43,508 nt of DNA, from contig JAFLTL010000019.1 of the NCBI GenBank assembly GCA_022510505.1, positions 1 through 43,508 on the forward strand. Reading direction: 5' to 3'. The position numbers and the translations under genes were made by a program. This document shows positions 1 to 8,773 of this stretch, in pieces; the stretch's first letter is position 1; each line of letters opens with the position of its first letter. Source of the DNA: Muribaculaceae bacterium (GTDB lineage Bacteria; Bacteroidota; Bacteroidia; Bacteroidales; Muribaculaceae). The notes under the pieces were generated by a model. It was not told the origin of the DNA. It saw only the letters and a program-made list of their open reading frames with translations, and did no database searches.

Positions 1-477
1 GCGGGGACTTCCGTCGCGGCAGTAGATTATCCCGCATCTGACAAACCCCAATCGATTCAAGGCTTCTAACATCGGACGATTATCCCGATGGGTGTCTATC
101 CTGATATTATTTGAGAATCGGCTACAAAAATCAATACATTGCTCCATCATCCGGGAATATTTGCCCGAGGTAGCTATGCGATGTATCGTTCCATATTCCT
201 CATCATTTAACCATGAACCACCCTCAATAATTTCATAAGTAGGATCATTTCCAAGAATATAGGCGAATGACACAACAATCTCCCCGTCACTGTCCACCCC
301 CACGAAATTATGTCCTTTTTTCATATCCTCAAGAATATCTTCTTTGGCAGGATACCCGTTCACCCATTGGTGTTTGTTACCCTTTGACCTCATGAAAGCG
401 ATAGCTTTGCGATAGACTTCCATTATCTCATCAAGTTCCTCAGATCTTCCTTCGCGAATCATTATCTTTTCAGTCAT
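1..477 (-). CDS. GNAT-family N-acetyltransferase (3' end cut by window)
   Basis: The reading frame opens at ATG 477-475 and stays open for 159 codons to the window edge, so the C-terminus is missing. The N-terminus (MTEKIMIREG...) and the end of the visible part, with a HRDNRPM-LEALNRLGFVRCG stretch, match the GNAT pattern in which a late helix (N-x-x-M-x-x-x-x-x-x-x-GF) precedes the last beta strand. GNAT enzymes transfer acetyl from acetyl-CoA to an amine; the substrate cannot be told from sequence. The frame starts 26 bp downstream of the Lrp-type regulator on the same strand, so the two are probably co-transcribed. Confidence 0.8.
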   Translation of the reverse strand, partial: MTEKIMIREGRSEELDEIMEVYRKAIAFMRSKGNKHQWVNGYPAKEDILEDMKKGHNFVGVDSDGEIVVSFAYILGNDPTYEIIEGGSWLNDEEYGTIHRIATSGKYSRMMEQCIDFCSRFSNNIRIDTHRDNRPMLEALNRLGFVRCGIIYCRDGSPR

Positions 478-503
478 AGCGGTATGAAGAATATTTCGAC
501 TCA

Positions 504-965
504 TCAAAGAGTCAGTTCAAAACTGTTTTTAATCTCTTCCATTACAAACATACTCGTCAAGGATCCAAGATTATCAATAGAACCCAACGTGTTCAACACA
601 AATTCCTGATAACTCTTCATGTCAGGAGCCATAATTTTCAACATATAATCATATTCACCTGAGATATTATAACATTCACTGACTTGAGGCACTTTTTTCA
701 TCATCTCGACAAAATTCAATGCAATTTCCCTGTTAAGTCTGCTAAGTTTGACACAGCAATAGACCACAAAACCCCGGTTTAACTTCTGAGCATCCAACAG
801 CGCCACATATCGTTTTATATAACCGTTTCGTTCCAATCTTTTGATTCGTTCAAAAACCGGAGTCGTGGAAAGATTTACCCTCGAGGCAACTTCCTTAACG
901 GTCAACCTTGCATTCTCCTGCAACAGTCTCAATATCTCCAAATCATATTTGTCAAGCGTTTCCAT
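504..965 (-). CDS. Lrp/AsnC-family transcriptional regulator
   Basis: A 153-aa protein of normal length for the family. Residues about 4-60 form the winged helix-turn-helix (LDKYDLEILRLLQENARLT..., then VASRVNLSTTPVFERIKRLE). Residues about 65-145 form the RAM ligand-binding domain, with the conserved ISGEYDYMLKI segment. Such proteins bind DNA as octamers or dimers and sense amino acids or their derivatives. The gene is divergent from the sulfhydrylase gene at 1145 across a 179-bp AT-rich gap, so control of that methionine/cysteine gene is a reasonable inference. It is followed after 26 bp by the acetyltransferase. Confidence 0.93.
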   Translation of the reverse strand: METLDKYDLEILRLLQENARLTVKEVASRVNLSTTPVFERIKRLERNGYIKRYVALLDAQKLNRGFVVYCCVKLSRLNREIALNFVEMMKKVPQVSECYNISGEYDYMLKIMAPDMKSYQEFVLNTLGSIDNLGSLTSMFVMEEIKNSFELTL

Positions 966-1144
966 AGAGAATTATTCCTTTGTAGGCGTCAAAAAGATTC
1001 AAATTTAGAATTATCATCTACAAATATACTTAATTATAGTTATTTTTTACTTATTATAGGAGGATTATATGTCAGTTTATTCTTAATTTCTACTTTTGTA
1101 AAGAAAATAACAAGTATCATTAAGAAACATTTATAAATAGTATT
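966..1144. promoter_or_regulatory. Divergent promoter region between Lrp-type regulator and sulfhydrylase gene
   Basis: This AT-rich gap holds a Bacteroidetes-type -7 box TACTTTTG at 1091-1098 on the plus strand, suitable for the sulfhydrylase gene, though no clear -33 TTTG lies 19-21 bp upstream. On the minus strand TAAATTTG (1007-1000) and TATATTTG (1028-1021) are candidate -7 boxes for the regulator gene. I saw no SAM riboswitch-like structure in the short leader. An Lrp operator is likely here but I cannot define one. Confidence 0.45.
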
Positions 1145-2437
1145 ATGAAAAAGGAAAATCTTCATTTTGAAACACTTCAACTTCACGTGGGACAGGAAAA
1201 TCCCGATCCCGCAACAGATGCTCGTGCGGTTCCAATATATCAAACAACATCTTATGTCTTTAGAAATTCTCAACATGCAGCCGACCGTTTTGCACTTCGT
1301 GATGCCGGAAACATCTACGGACGCTTGACCAATCCCACCCAGGACATTTTTGAACAACGCATTGCGGCTCTTGAAGGTGGAGTTGCAGCTCTCGCTGTTG
1401 CTTCGGGAGCAGCGGCAGTTACCTACGCTCTGGAGAACATCCTGGGAGTTGGTGACCATATCGTGGCAGCCGATAATCTGTATGGTGGCTCATTCAATTT
1501 GATAACTCACACTCTCGCCGAACGCGGAATCTCCAACACTATCGTCAATGTAAATGACCTGGAAGCTCTGGAAGCTGCCATTAGACCGGAGACAAAAGCT
1601 GTTTTCGTCGAGACATTCGGAAACCCGAACTCCGATGTTCTGAATATTGACGCTGTAGCTGAAATAGCCCATAAACATAACATTCCCCTAATAATTGATA
1701 ATACTTTTGCCACACCCTATCTTCTACGCCCAATCGAACATGGTGCCGACATTGTGGTTCATTCGGCCACAAAATTTATAGGAGGTCATGGTTCAAGTTT
1801 GGGCGGTGTAATCGTTGACAGTGGCAAATTTGACTGGAAGGCAAATGCCGACAAGTATCCAACCCTGGCAAAACCCGATCCCAGTTATCATGGAGCAGTT
1901 TTTGCCGATGTTGCGGGTCCGGCAGCTTTCGTGACACGCATTCGAGCCGTGTTACTGCGCGATACGGGAGCCGCAATTTCACCATTCAACGCTTTCGTTC
2001 TTCTCCAAGGCTTAGAAACGTTATCCCTTCGCGTTGAACGTCATGTTGAGAATGCTCTCAAAGTAGTGAAATACCTTGCTAATCATCCTAAAGTAGCCAA
2101 AGTAAACCATCCCTCACTCGAAAACCACCCCGATCATAAACTTTACAAGAAATACTACCCCAACGGTGGAGGGTCCATCTTCACATTCGAGATTAAAGGA
2201 GGAGAAAAAGAAGCGTGGAAATTTATTGATTCTCTGGAAATATTCTCATTGCTTGCCAATGTTGCTGATGTTAAATCTTTGGTTATTCACCCCTACACTA
2301 CCACTCATTCCCAAATGACACCCGAAGAGCTGGAACAGCAACACATAACACCCGCTACAATTCGACTATCGATTGGAACCGAACATATAGATGACATTAT
2401 TGCCGACCTTGATCAAGCCCTTAAACAGATTCCCTGA
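1145..2437 (+). CDS. metY: O-acetylhomoserine sulfhydrylase (aminocarboxypropyltransferase)
   Basis: This is a PLP enzyme of the Cys/Met metabolism family, 430 aa, the usual length for the MetY branch. The PLP lysine is K210 in HSATKFIGGHGSSLGG, with the upstream IDNTFATPYLLRP segment holding the PLP-contacting aspartate. GRLTNPTQ near residue 60 is the usual N-terminal substrate and cofactor loop. The expected reaction is O-acetylhomoserine plus sulfide to homocysteine plus acetate, in the cytosol, which is direct sulfur assimilation into methionine. Cystathionine gamma-synthase-type activity cannot be fully excluded, but the length and the extra insertion around residues 225-260 (the DWKANADKYPTLAKPDPSYHG region) favour MetY. 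The gene is transcribed alone and is followed by a strong terminator. Confidence 0.93.
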   Translation: MKKENLHFETLQLHVGQENPDPATDARAVPIYQTTSYVFRNSQHAADRFALRDAGNIYGRLTNPTQDIFEQRIAALEGGVAALAVASGAAAVTYALENILGVGDHIVAADNLYGGSFNLITHTLAERGISNTIVNVNDLEALEAAIRPETKAVFVETFGNPNSDVLNIDAVAEIAHKHNIPLIIDNTFATPYLLRPIEHGADIVVHSATKFIGGHGSSLGGVIVDSGKFDWKANADKYPTLAKPDPSYHGAVFADVAGPAAFVTRIRAVLLRDTGAAISPFNAFVLLQGLETLSLRVERHVENALKVVKYLANHPKVAKVNHPSLENHPDHKLYKKYYPNGGGSIFTFEIKGGEKEAWKFIDSLEIFSLLANVADVKSLVIHPYTTTHSQMTPEELEQQHITPATIRLSIGTEHIDDIIADLDQALKQIP

Positions 2438-2512
2438 AAATTTACTTATAAAAATTAGTGATAATGACATAGTTGTAGTTTAGGTTGATAATCCTTTTCA
2501 GGGAATTTGTAG

Positions 2513-2554
2513 AAAAATCCCGATTGCTTTTCCTGCAACCGGGATTTTTATTTT
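2513..2554. terminator. Bidirectional rho-independent terminator
   Basis: The arms AAAAATCCCG (2513-2522) and CGGGATTTTT (2540-2549) are perfectly complementary. Inner bases ATTGC/GCAAC extend the stem after one mismatch. A T-run follows on the plus strand and another on the minus strand, so it can end both the sulfhydrylase transcript and the convergent transcript of the secreted peptidase gene. Confidence 0.85.
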
Positions 2555-2664
2555 AATTCTATGATCTAATTCATTTCATAAATAAAACAGCTAATGTGAA
2601 TTAATTTGCTATTGACTGAATCAAGCTACCATTGAAATAACAGGATTAAAAATTAAGGTTTCAC

Positions 2665-5600
2665 TTATTTTATAACGAATTTCTGGTTCTCAATAATATA
2701 AATTCCCTTATTGGGCAAGATGAATGAATTTTCACCCTGAATTAAGCGTTTAAACATTTGTTGTCCATTTATGGTAACAACCGATATAATTCTATCTGTA
2801 TCACTATCCACATATACAGTTCTACCCAATATTTTTATTTTTAATTTTGGACTATTTGAACTTACTATTCCTGAGGAATTGGAAGTTTTAATAATTCGGG
2901 TTGACTTCGATGTCTCTATTTTACCATACCCATCTAAAATATTGGCTATTACAATGAGGTCCCCATCTGGCAAACTTGAAACATCAATTACTTGAATTCC
3001 TTCATCTGCATCCCGGGATAAACTGTAACCATCGGATGATTGCACAGATCCCGATATCTCCTCACCCGATTCCTCATGAATAACACGATAATTAAACCCA
3101 AAATGACTTCCATTTTCAGATGAAATCTTCAAATATAACATCTCATTATCATTCATCTCGGCGAATAATATGTATTTAGACATGTCATCATCTGGCTCAA
3201 ATATTAATGTCTCGACAAAGTTGTAAGTATACTCATTACCCGCTTTATCAGATACCATTAATTGTCCCAATCCCCATCGTCCAGGTGCTGATCCCTGTGG
3301 CAAAATATGTATTATCTGATAACGTTCCCACACAGTCGGGTCTCCTTCAAAAAACATTGTATTGAAATTTCTGTGATAGAACCAATAGTTTCCATGCATA
3401 ATCCCCTGGGGGTCTATAAAATGATAATGCATAGGACCTAAACCTGATATGTCGTCCCTTATATAGAGATTAATTGTAACTTTTGTTTCTCCATCAGGAG
3501 CTTCTGGATGAGTGGGTTCGGCATATAAATACAACCGGTTTAAATCTACCTCTGGATGGTTTAAATCCGGGTTAGATGTTTGAATAAATATTTTCTTTAC
3601 TGGCTGGTGCGAAGGAGATTCTGAAAACCATATATGCTTTTCTGTTCGCGCACAATCCTTAAACATAATAAAAGGCAAATAGTAATAAGTCGACGGAAAA
3701 TAATCCGGAATAAAGAAGTTGACTTCCACAATTCCTGTATTTTCGTCATAGCTTCCGTATTGATCGGTCAAAGAAGTACCTCCTCCATTAAAGCCATCCG
3801 TTTCAGCATAGATACGTGCAAATGGTTCTATGATACCTGTATTATCCCATACCTTATAGGTTACCTTTAAGTTCTTACATTCGTGACCTTCAACAATCGT
3901 ATCTGTTAGTTCATATTCTAAACTCCCCTCTTCATAAGTTGGAGGAATGACATCTTCTAAAGGATTATTGACATAAATATCCACAACACAATCATTCCTA
4001 CCCTCATATCTCTCATTTCCCTGAAGATCTGTCAAAGTTATATCCCCGGGGGTCCAGTGACCTTTTTTGCTAAATCGAGATATTTCTCCCTCTCCTCTGA
4101 GAACATGTGGATTATTGTCCACCGGCATTAACCAAAAGTCAACATATTGAGAATATTCTGTGTTCTCGTCGTCATAAAACTTGGGAGATGTTATCCGAGT
4201 CCTAGCATAAGAAGCTCCATCATCATATCCATCTATATGATTTAATTCAACTTCCAATACCACTCGTTTATCTTCCTCCGGATTCCCAATCACATTTACG
4301 GCTACTCTCTTTATTTTACCAGGATAATCATAATCGGGCCAGAGATTGAAAACCTCAAAAGAAAGATAATCAGGAACAGTAGAAATATACCTTACTCCAT
4401 GCATTATCCTATCCCTGATAAAATCATATTTATTTACACTTCTTGACATTAACAATTCCGGGTCTTTGAGATAGAAGGCAATTGACTCAGCCATATCTTC
4501 ATCAGGATTTTTAGAATGGGCATATTGTGTCACAAATTCCGCATCTTTTGTGGTAGACCATCCATAGACAGAATTTACATCCTGATACCATCCACCTATC
4601 TCAATCCATTCATTCTTGATTTCTTCAGTTAAAAGAGATGACCATATGAAATGGGCTTTTTCATGTATTATCAGTCTGAGGGTTTCAAAATCCTGATTAT
4701 TGCCACCGAAAGTAGTCTCCATAAATTCAATGTATCCGTTCTCAACAGTCCAGGACACCGCTGCAGCATCGGGATAATACGGATTTTTGTGACCATCCTG
4801 TCTTCTAATCAGATATTTAAGGTTCGGAATTTTATGAAATCCTTCCGGCATTTCCTCAAACATATTAATAATGCTTACCAACTCTGTTGGATGAAAATTC
4901 TGAAAATTTGCTGCATTTTCACCTGTCAGTCCCTCATAATCATCTACATCTATACTACAACCAAACCGATTGAAAAGTATTGTATTAACGATATCCCTCT
5001 TCCGACCAAAATCGGTTATAAAATTTGTCAAAGCATGATGAAGACGCTTAGAAAAAAGTTTTCCTCTGACCCCATCTAAACTCACAAGAAAGGGATTTGC
5101 ATAATAGAACACATCTTCAGAGATCTTTACCTCTGATCCGTTTTCCATTTCATTAATAGAAATATCATCAGTTAAATGATCTGAAGTCAACGTAAATTTT
5201 GCCGGCTTAGAACCATAATAATCGATTGGAAGAGTCTTTAATGTTTCTATAATTCTATACGCGTACTCTTGTGTCCATTCTTTCTCGTCATTAGCAAGGA
5301 TTATATGATAGTTGTTTTCCAGGTTTCCGAATGACGGAACATCAGCCGGTACAATCATTTTACCTAAAAATTCAATCTCAGCTGGAGCATTTATATGTGA
5401 CGAAGTAACATAACCGGAAGGACTTTCATCCTCTTTCCATTCAAAATTCCATACTGAGGAATCTTCATCCATCTTGGAAATAACCAACTTAAGAGGAACT
5501 GACGGATTTATATTGCCATTTTCATCAACTATTACTGTCAAAGCTTCCATGACATTATAACCCTGAGCTTCAACTTTCACTCCATGTTTTCCCGGAGTAA

Positions 5601-5799
5601 CATCTTTGAAAACATAGCTTCCGTTGGAAGTAACAGGAATGCTCGCCAAAAAAGTGTTTGATGCTATACAAACATTCGCTTTGTCCCCTTCCGATAATCC
5701 GGAAAGTTCTACTCTCACATCAGCTGCCTTTATTGTTGAAACCAACAAAATAAACAACAAATAAAAACTTAATCTTTTTGTTAAAATACATTTATCCAT
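2665..5799 (-). CDS. Secreted multidomain protein with HExxH zinc-peptidase signature and C-terminal sorting-type domain
   Basis: A 1044-aa protein with a Sec signal peptide (about residues 1-25, hydrophobic SFYLLFILLVSTIKA). A transthyretin/carboxypeptidase-regulatory-like beta domain follows at about 27-108. A zinc-peptidase signature sits mid-protein: HEKAH at 379-383, with a likely third ligand E438 in the DEDMAES stretch. This HExxH plus downstream E arrangement resembles gluzincins and ATLF/Pro-Pro-endopeptidase-like proteins; the exact family is not recognised. Beta-rich, probably Ig-like repeats fill about 480-950. The last 65 residues (about 980-1044) end in GIYIIENQKFVIK, typical of type A sorting domains used by type IX secretion. 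Likely exported to the cell surface; substrate unknown. It stands alone, with its own consensus promoter and a terminator shared with the preceding gene. Confidence 0.75.
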   Translation of the reverse strand: MDKCILTKRLSFYLLFILLVSTIKAADVRVELSGLSEGDKANVCIASNTFLASIPVTSNGSYVFKDVTPGKHGVKVEAQGYNVMEALTVIVDENGNINPSVPLKLVISKMDEDSSVWNFEWKEDESPSGYVTSSHINAPAEIEFLGKMIVPADVPSFGNLENNYHIILANDEKEWTQEYAYRIIETLKTLPIDYYGSKPAKFTLTSDHLTDDISINEMENGSEVKISEDVFYYANPFLVSLDGVRGKLFSKRLHHALTNFITDFGRKRDIVNTILFNRFGCSIDVDDYEGLTGENAANFQNFHPTELVSIINMFEEMPEGFHKIPNLKYLIRRQDGHKNPYYPDAAAVSWTVENGYIEFMETTFGGNNQDFETLRLIIHEKAHFIWSSLLTEEIKNEWIEIGGWYQDVNSVYGWSTTKDAEFVTQYAHSKNPDEDMAESIAFYLKDPELLMSRSVNKYDFIRDRIMHGVRYISTVPDYLSFEVFNLWPDYDYPGKIKRVAVNVIGNPEEDKRVVLEVELNHIDGYDDGASYARTRITSPKFYDDENTEYSQYVDFWLMPVDNNPHVLRGEGEISRFSKKGHWTPGDITLTDLQGNERYEGRNDCVVDIYVNNPLEDVIPPTYEEGSLEYELTDTIVEGHECKNLKVTYKVWDNTGIIEPFARIYAETDGFNGGGTSLTDQYGSYDENTGIVEVNFFIPDYFPSTYYYLPFIMFKDCARTEKHIWFSESPSHQPVKKIFIQTSNPDLNHPEVDLNRLYLYAEPTHPEAPDGETKVTINLYIRDDISGLGPMHYHFIDPQGIMHGNYWFYHRNFNTMFFEGDPTVWERYQIIHILPQGSAPGRWGLGQLMVSDKAGNEYTYNFVETLIFEPDDDMSKYILFAEMNDNEMLYLKISSENGSHFGFNYRVIHEESGEEISGSVQSSDGYSLSRDADEGIQVIDVSSLPDGDLIVIANILDGYGKIETSKSTRIIKTSNSSGIVSSNSPKLKIKILGRTVYVDSDTDRIISVVTINGQQMFKRLIQGENSFILPNKGIYIIENQKFVIK

Positions 5800-5840
5800 C
5801 CCCAGTAGTTTCTGATTGTTGGTAATTTAGATCTTTTCAA

Positions 5841-5872
5841 CAAATATAATTTTAAAACCAGTCTTTTCCAAA
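5841..5872 (-). promoter_or_regulatory. Bacteroidetes sigma-70-type promoter for the secreted peptidase gene
   Basis: Read on the minus strand, a TTTGG -33 element (5872-5868) and a TATATTTG -7 element (5848-5841) are separated by 19 bp, the consensus arrangement. The -7 box lies about 40 bp upstream of the start codon of the secreted protein. Confidence 0.7.
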
Positions 5873-5976
5873 TTATTGGAGGATAGATAAAACAACTTTT
5901 GACACTAATATTAAGCTCACCTCATTTCTCTCAAAATTAATATTAGTCATTTATGAAAAATATAACTTAAGGCAGT

Positions 5977-6122
5977 TATCTTTGTAATATAGAATACTTG
6001 ACAGCGAGGTGGGATAAGCTACTTCATGAGAGCCCACTTTAAAGGATCACCTTAAAAAGAGAGGGATATCTTCAGACACTCTTTGAAAACAAATCAATTT
6101 TATCTTAAAAAATATTACAATC
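5977..6122 (+). promoter_or_regulatory. Promoter -7 box and long leader of the channel/STAND cassette
   Basis: TATCTTTG at 5977-5984 fits the TAnnTTTG -7 element; no convincing -33 element is visible. Transcription from here would give a leader of about 130 nt before the first cassette gene. The leader contains a 7-bp stem (6007-6013 with 6033-6039, AGGTGGG/CCCACTT) with a 19-nt loop and no U-tract, so it is not a terminator. Apart from this and the divergent peptidase promoter, I see no feature in the 323-bp gap 5800-6122. Confidence 0.5.
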
Positions 6123-6374
6123 ATGGAAAAAAACGATTTACTACAATTCTCCGATGAAGTCAGAGTATCAATCCTCGGTCCCGACGACCGGCTCCTCTAC
6201 GAAACCACATCCACAGGTCATCATAATCTAGAATCAGCAATTACTGATGCCATCGAGAAGGGCAAAATAAGCCTTAATCCCGAAGACTGCGTTTTCACAG
6301 TCTCCAACCTCACAACCGGCGTATCCCACAAATACCGTTTCAACGCCCACAATAACCTCAAACTCATAAATTGA
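6123..6374 (+). CDS. Small unknown protein, first gene of the RyR/STAND cassette
   Basis: An 83-aa protein with no signal peptide or membrane segment; I do not recognise its family. It looks like a small soluble alpha/beta domain: a VRVSILGPDDRLLYE strand pair, a helical SAITDAIEKGK segment, then CVFTVSNLTTGVSHKYRF strands. Its stop codon TGA (6372-6374) overlaps the TTG start of the channel gene by four bases, so translation is probably coupled and the product may act with the channel. The reading frame is supported by this overlap and by codon use like its neighbours. It could be an adaptor, inhibitor or ligand-sensing subunit; nothing in the sequence decides which. Confidence 0.7.
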   Translation: MEKNDLLQFSDEVRVSILGPDDRLLYETTSTGHHNLESAITDAIEKGKISLNPEDCVFTVSNLTTGVSHKYRFNAHNNLKLIN

Positions 6375-8467
6375 AAAAAACCACTCGCCTTCACTCCTGG
6401 TTGCTAAAATTCGACCGGGCTTTCTCGGATAAAATCTGGCGTCAGATATTTATCCTTCTTTCCTTTGTAGCCATTGCATTTCTCATCGGTGTCCTCATTC
6501 TCTATTTCCTCCACTTCGGCACCAACGGTGCCAAAGTGAGTTTCTATGAGTGGGCTCTTTATCTACTTATTGACGGTAATGCTCTAAACAACCTCTATTT
6601 CGACGATTATCCCAATGGAGGAAGAGGTTGGGTTGTCCTCTTCGGTATCCTCGGCACCCTCCTCGGTGTCATCCTCTTCGGCGGTATGCTAATTTCCGTC
6701 CTTTCCAATATGCTGGAACGTCGAATCGAAAACTATCGAAAAGGTAAAAATTTATATGTCATTGACGGGCATTACATCATTCTTGGCTATGACGAAATCG
6801 TGCCCTCAATCATCAAGGAAATCTGCAAAAATCCTAATGCATATGTCCTTCTACAGAGTTCACTTCCCGGTGAAGAAATTGCAGAACTTATCCATTCCTC
6901 AATCGCTCAGGACTGCGAAAGAAGAGTGATTTTCAAAAATGGTCACCGTAAATCACTCAGCGACCTTGAAGAACTCCGGCTCCCGTCAGCTTCGGAAATT
7001 TATATCGTGGGTAACCGCGAAAACCCTTCACACGATGCCACCAATATTGATTGTCTCGAAAAAGTGGCTCTCATCCTCAAAAAAAGCAAAGAAAAAAACA
7101 AGGGTAATCAAAAACTCCCCGAAAGAATCATCACCGTCTTCGAAGACCCCGACACCTATGCTGCTATCCAGGTGTCAGACCTTTTCGATAACATTCGCTC
7201 ACTAGGCATTGAATTCATTCCATATAACTTCTATAATGCCTGGACTAAGCAAATGATGGTTGACAACCATTACATTGACAATGACAAGAAACATCTCTAT
7301 CCCACCCTCGACCGCGAGGGCATCAAACCCGGTGATGAACAACATGTTCATCTGGTTATAGTTGGCATTTCTACTTTCGGAGTAACCGTTGCCATCGAGG
7401 CTGCCAAATTTCTCCATTTCCCAAATTTCAGTCGTGGTAAAAATCTTACCCGCATAACATTCATTGCACTCAATGCCGATAAGGAGATTGATCTTTTCTT
7501 CACTCGTTTCCGCCATTTCTTTGAAGTGCAGGATGCATGGATCAATGGAAATAGACGATGTGCCACTAAATTCAAAGATGAAGACGCCAACTTCCTCGAT
7601 GTAGAGTTCGAATTCATCCAGGGGGACATTTTTTCCGATAAAATACAGAAGATGATTGCCGAATGGAGTTCTAACCCCAACGAATACCTCTCGCTGGTGT
7701 TTGCGATGAAGGATCCGCGCCTAAATCTTGCGGGAGCCATGAACCTCCCCGACGAGGTTTATGAGAAAAATATCCCGGTATTTGTGCGTCAGAACTCTTC
7801 CAGTAAATTCCTGTCCCTTATCCATTCCAAGTCTGAGGTAGAAAATAAAAAGATAAAGGTCGTTAACAACGAGGTGATTGAGACTCCCGTCAAAGGAAAG
7901 TATTTCAATCTCTATCCTTTCGGTATGACCGATATTCCTTTCGATTCCAACCATAGGGCTCAACGTATGGCTGAATGTATCAACCATATCTATAATATCA
8001 GTAAGAGCAAAAACTGGGAAACACCTACCTATGAAGAAGTTACAAAAGCCTCGTGGGACGAAATTCATTCCGAATGGATGGCGTTGGATGTCGCCCTGCA
8101 ATGGGCAAACCTCTATGCCGCTTATAACATGGAGTATCGTATCAGAACCCTTAAGGCCATGAGAGGTAATGATAGTCCCATCGATAATGTTACCGACAAA
8201 GAGGCTGATATTCTCGCAGGAGTGGAACACAACCGATGGAATGTGGAAAAACTCCTGCATGGCTACCGCAAACCATCAAAAGAGGAGGATGCAAACAATC
8301 CCGACAACTTCATCGATGGCAAGAAATATACCCCTATGAAGGATGCTCACAAAGCCTTATATATACACAGCGACATCCGTCCCTATCATACTCTCGACGA
8401 GATTCAGGAAATCGACCGACAGATCATTCGCTTCATCCCATGGATTGTCCGAATCTCCAAAAATTAA
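6371..8467 (+). CDS. Two-TM channel-like protein with tandem Rossmann (RCK/TrkA-N-like) domains and C-terminal RyR domain
   Basis: A 698-aa membrane protein starting at TTG, the start implied by the four-base overlap with the preceding stop. TM1 (about 26-48) and TM2 (about 86-112) flank a pore-loop-like segment (SFYEWALYLLIDGNALNN). A K+ filter of the GYG type is absent, but DGN recalls the ADxGN filter of CASTOR/POLLUX-type channels. The first Rossmann-like domain begins near residue 134 (YIILGYDEIVPSII) and the second near 327 (HLVIVGISTFGVTVAIEAAKF). Residues about 612-690 resemble a RyR domain (AGVEHNRWNVEKLLHGYR...). Likely an inner-membrane ion channel gated by a cytosolic ligand. The channel call rests on topology and domain order, and the ion is unknown. 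It is followed after three bases by a free-standing RyR protein. Confidence 0.75.
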   Translation: MKKTTRLHSWLLKFDRAFSDKIWRQIFILLSFVAIAFLIGVLILYFLHFGTNGAKVSFYEWALYLLIDGNALNNLYFDDYPNGGRGWVVLFGILGTLLGVILFGGMLISVLSNMLERRIENYRKGKNLYVIDGHYIILGYDEIVPSIIKEICKNPNAYVLLQSSLPGEEIAELIHSSIAQDCERRVIFKNGHRKSLSDLEELRLPSASEIYIVGNRENPSHDATNIDCLEKVALILKKSKEKNKGNQKLPERIITVFEDPDTYAAIQVSDLFDNIRSLGIEFIPYNFYNAWTKQMMVDNHYIDNDKKHLYPTLDREGIKPGDEQHVHLVIVGISTFGVTVAIEAAKFLHFPNFSRGKNLTRITFIALNADKEIDLFFTRFRHFFEVQDAWINGNRRCATKFKDEDANFLDVEFEFIQGDIFSDKIQKMIAEWSSNPNEYLSLVFAMKDPRLNLAGAMNLPDEVYEKNIPVFVRQNSSSKFLSLIHSKSEVENKKIKVVNNEVIETPVKGKYFNLYPFGMTDIPFDSNHRAQRMAECINHIYNISKSKNWETPTYEEVTKASWDEIHSEWMALDVALQWANLYAAYNMEYRIRTLKAMRGNDSPIDNVTDKEADILAGVEHNRWNVEKLLHGYRKPSKEEDANNPDNFIDGKKYTPMKDAHKALYIHSDIRPYHTLDEIQEIDRQIIRFIPWIVRISKN

Positions 8468-8470
8468 ATT

Positions 8471-8773
8471 ATGAAAAAAAATTACACTCCCTCTCCCATC
8501 GACACAAGCGATATAGAACTCCCGGATGAACTGAAGCCACTTTTGGAGAGCATGGCGAAAAACGTCCATGAAGTATGGGCAAAACAACGCATCAGTGAAG
8601 GTTGGACCTACGGCGAAAAACGGGACGACAACCTCCGCAAGCATCCTGGTCTTGTCCCTTACGAAGAACTCTCCGAGATAGAAAAACAATACGACCGTAA
8701 TACATCGGTCGAGACCCTTAAACTAATTCTCAAACTCGGCTTCCACATCACCCAGAACCCTCCTTCTCTATGA
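8471..8773 (+). CDS. Stand-alone RyR-domain protein
   Basis: A 100-aa soluble protein that is almost entirely one RyR domain (the repeat first named in ryanodine receptors). The diagnostic run is at about 28-90: MAKNVHEVWAKQRISEGWTYG, then RDDNLRKHPGLVPYEEL and EKQYDRNTSVETLKLIL. RyR domains occur in prokaryotic proteins, often in signalling or conflict contexts; their ligand is not established. Its ATG lies three bases after the channel stop, and its own TGA overlaps the ATG of the large STAND gene (ATGA, 8770-8773), indicating translational coupling. Because the channel carries its own RyR domain, this protein may compete with it or pair with it (inference). Confidence 0.85.
   Translation: MKKNYTPSPIDTSDIELPDELKPLLESMAKNVHEVWAKQRISEGWTYGEKRDDNLRKHPGLVPYEELSEIEKQYDRNTSVETLKLILKLGFHITQNPPSL

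Noticed and set aside
966-1144. SAM or other riboswitch upstream of the sulfhydrylase gene
   Set aside because: The leader after the likely start site is only about 40 nt and shows no multi-helix structure.
6560-6640. Classical potassium-channel selectivity filter in the two-TM protein
   Set aside because: No TVGYG-like motif is present; only a DGN segment is seen, so ion selectivity cannot be claimed.
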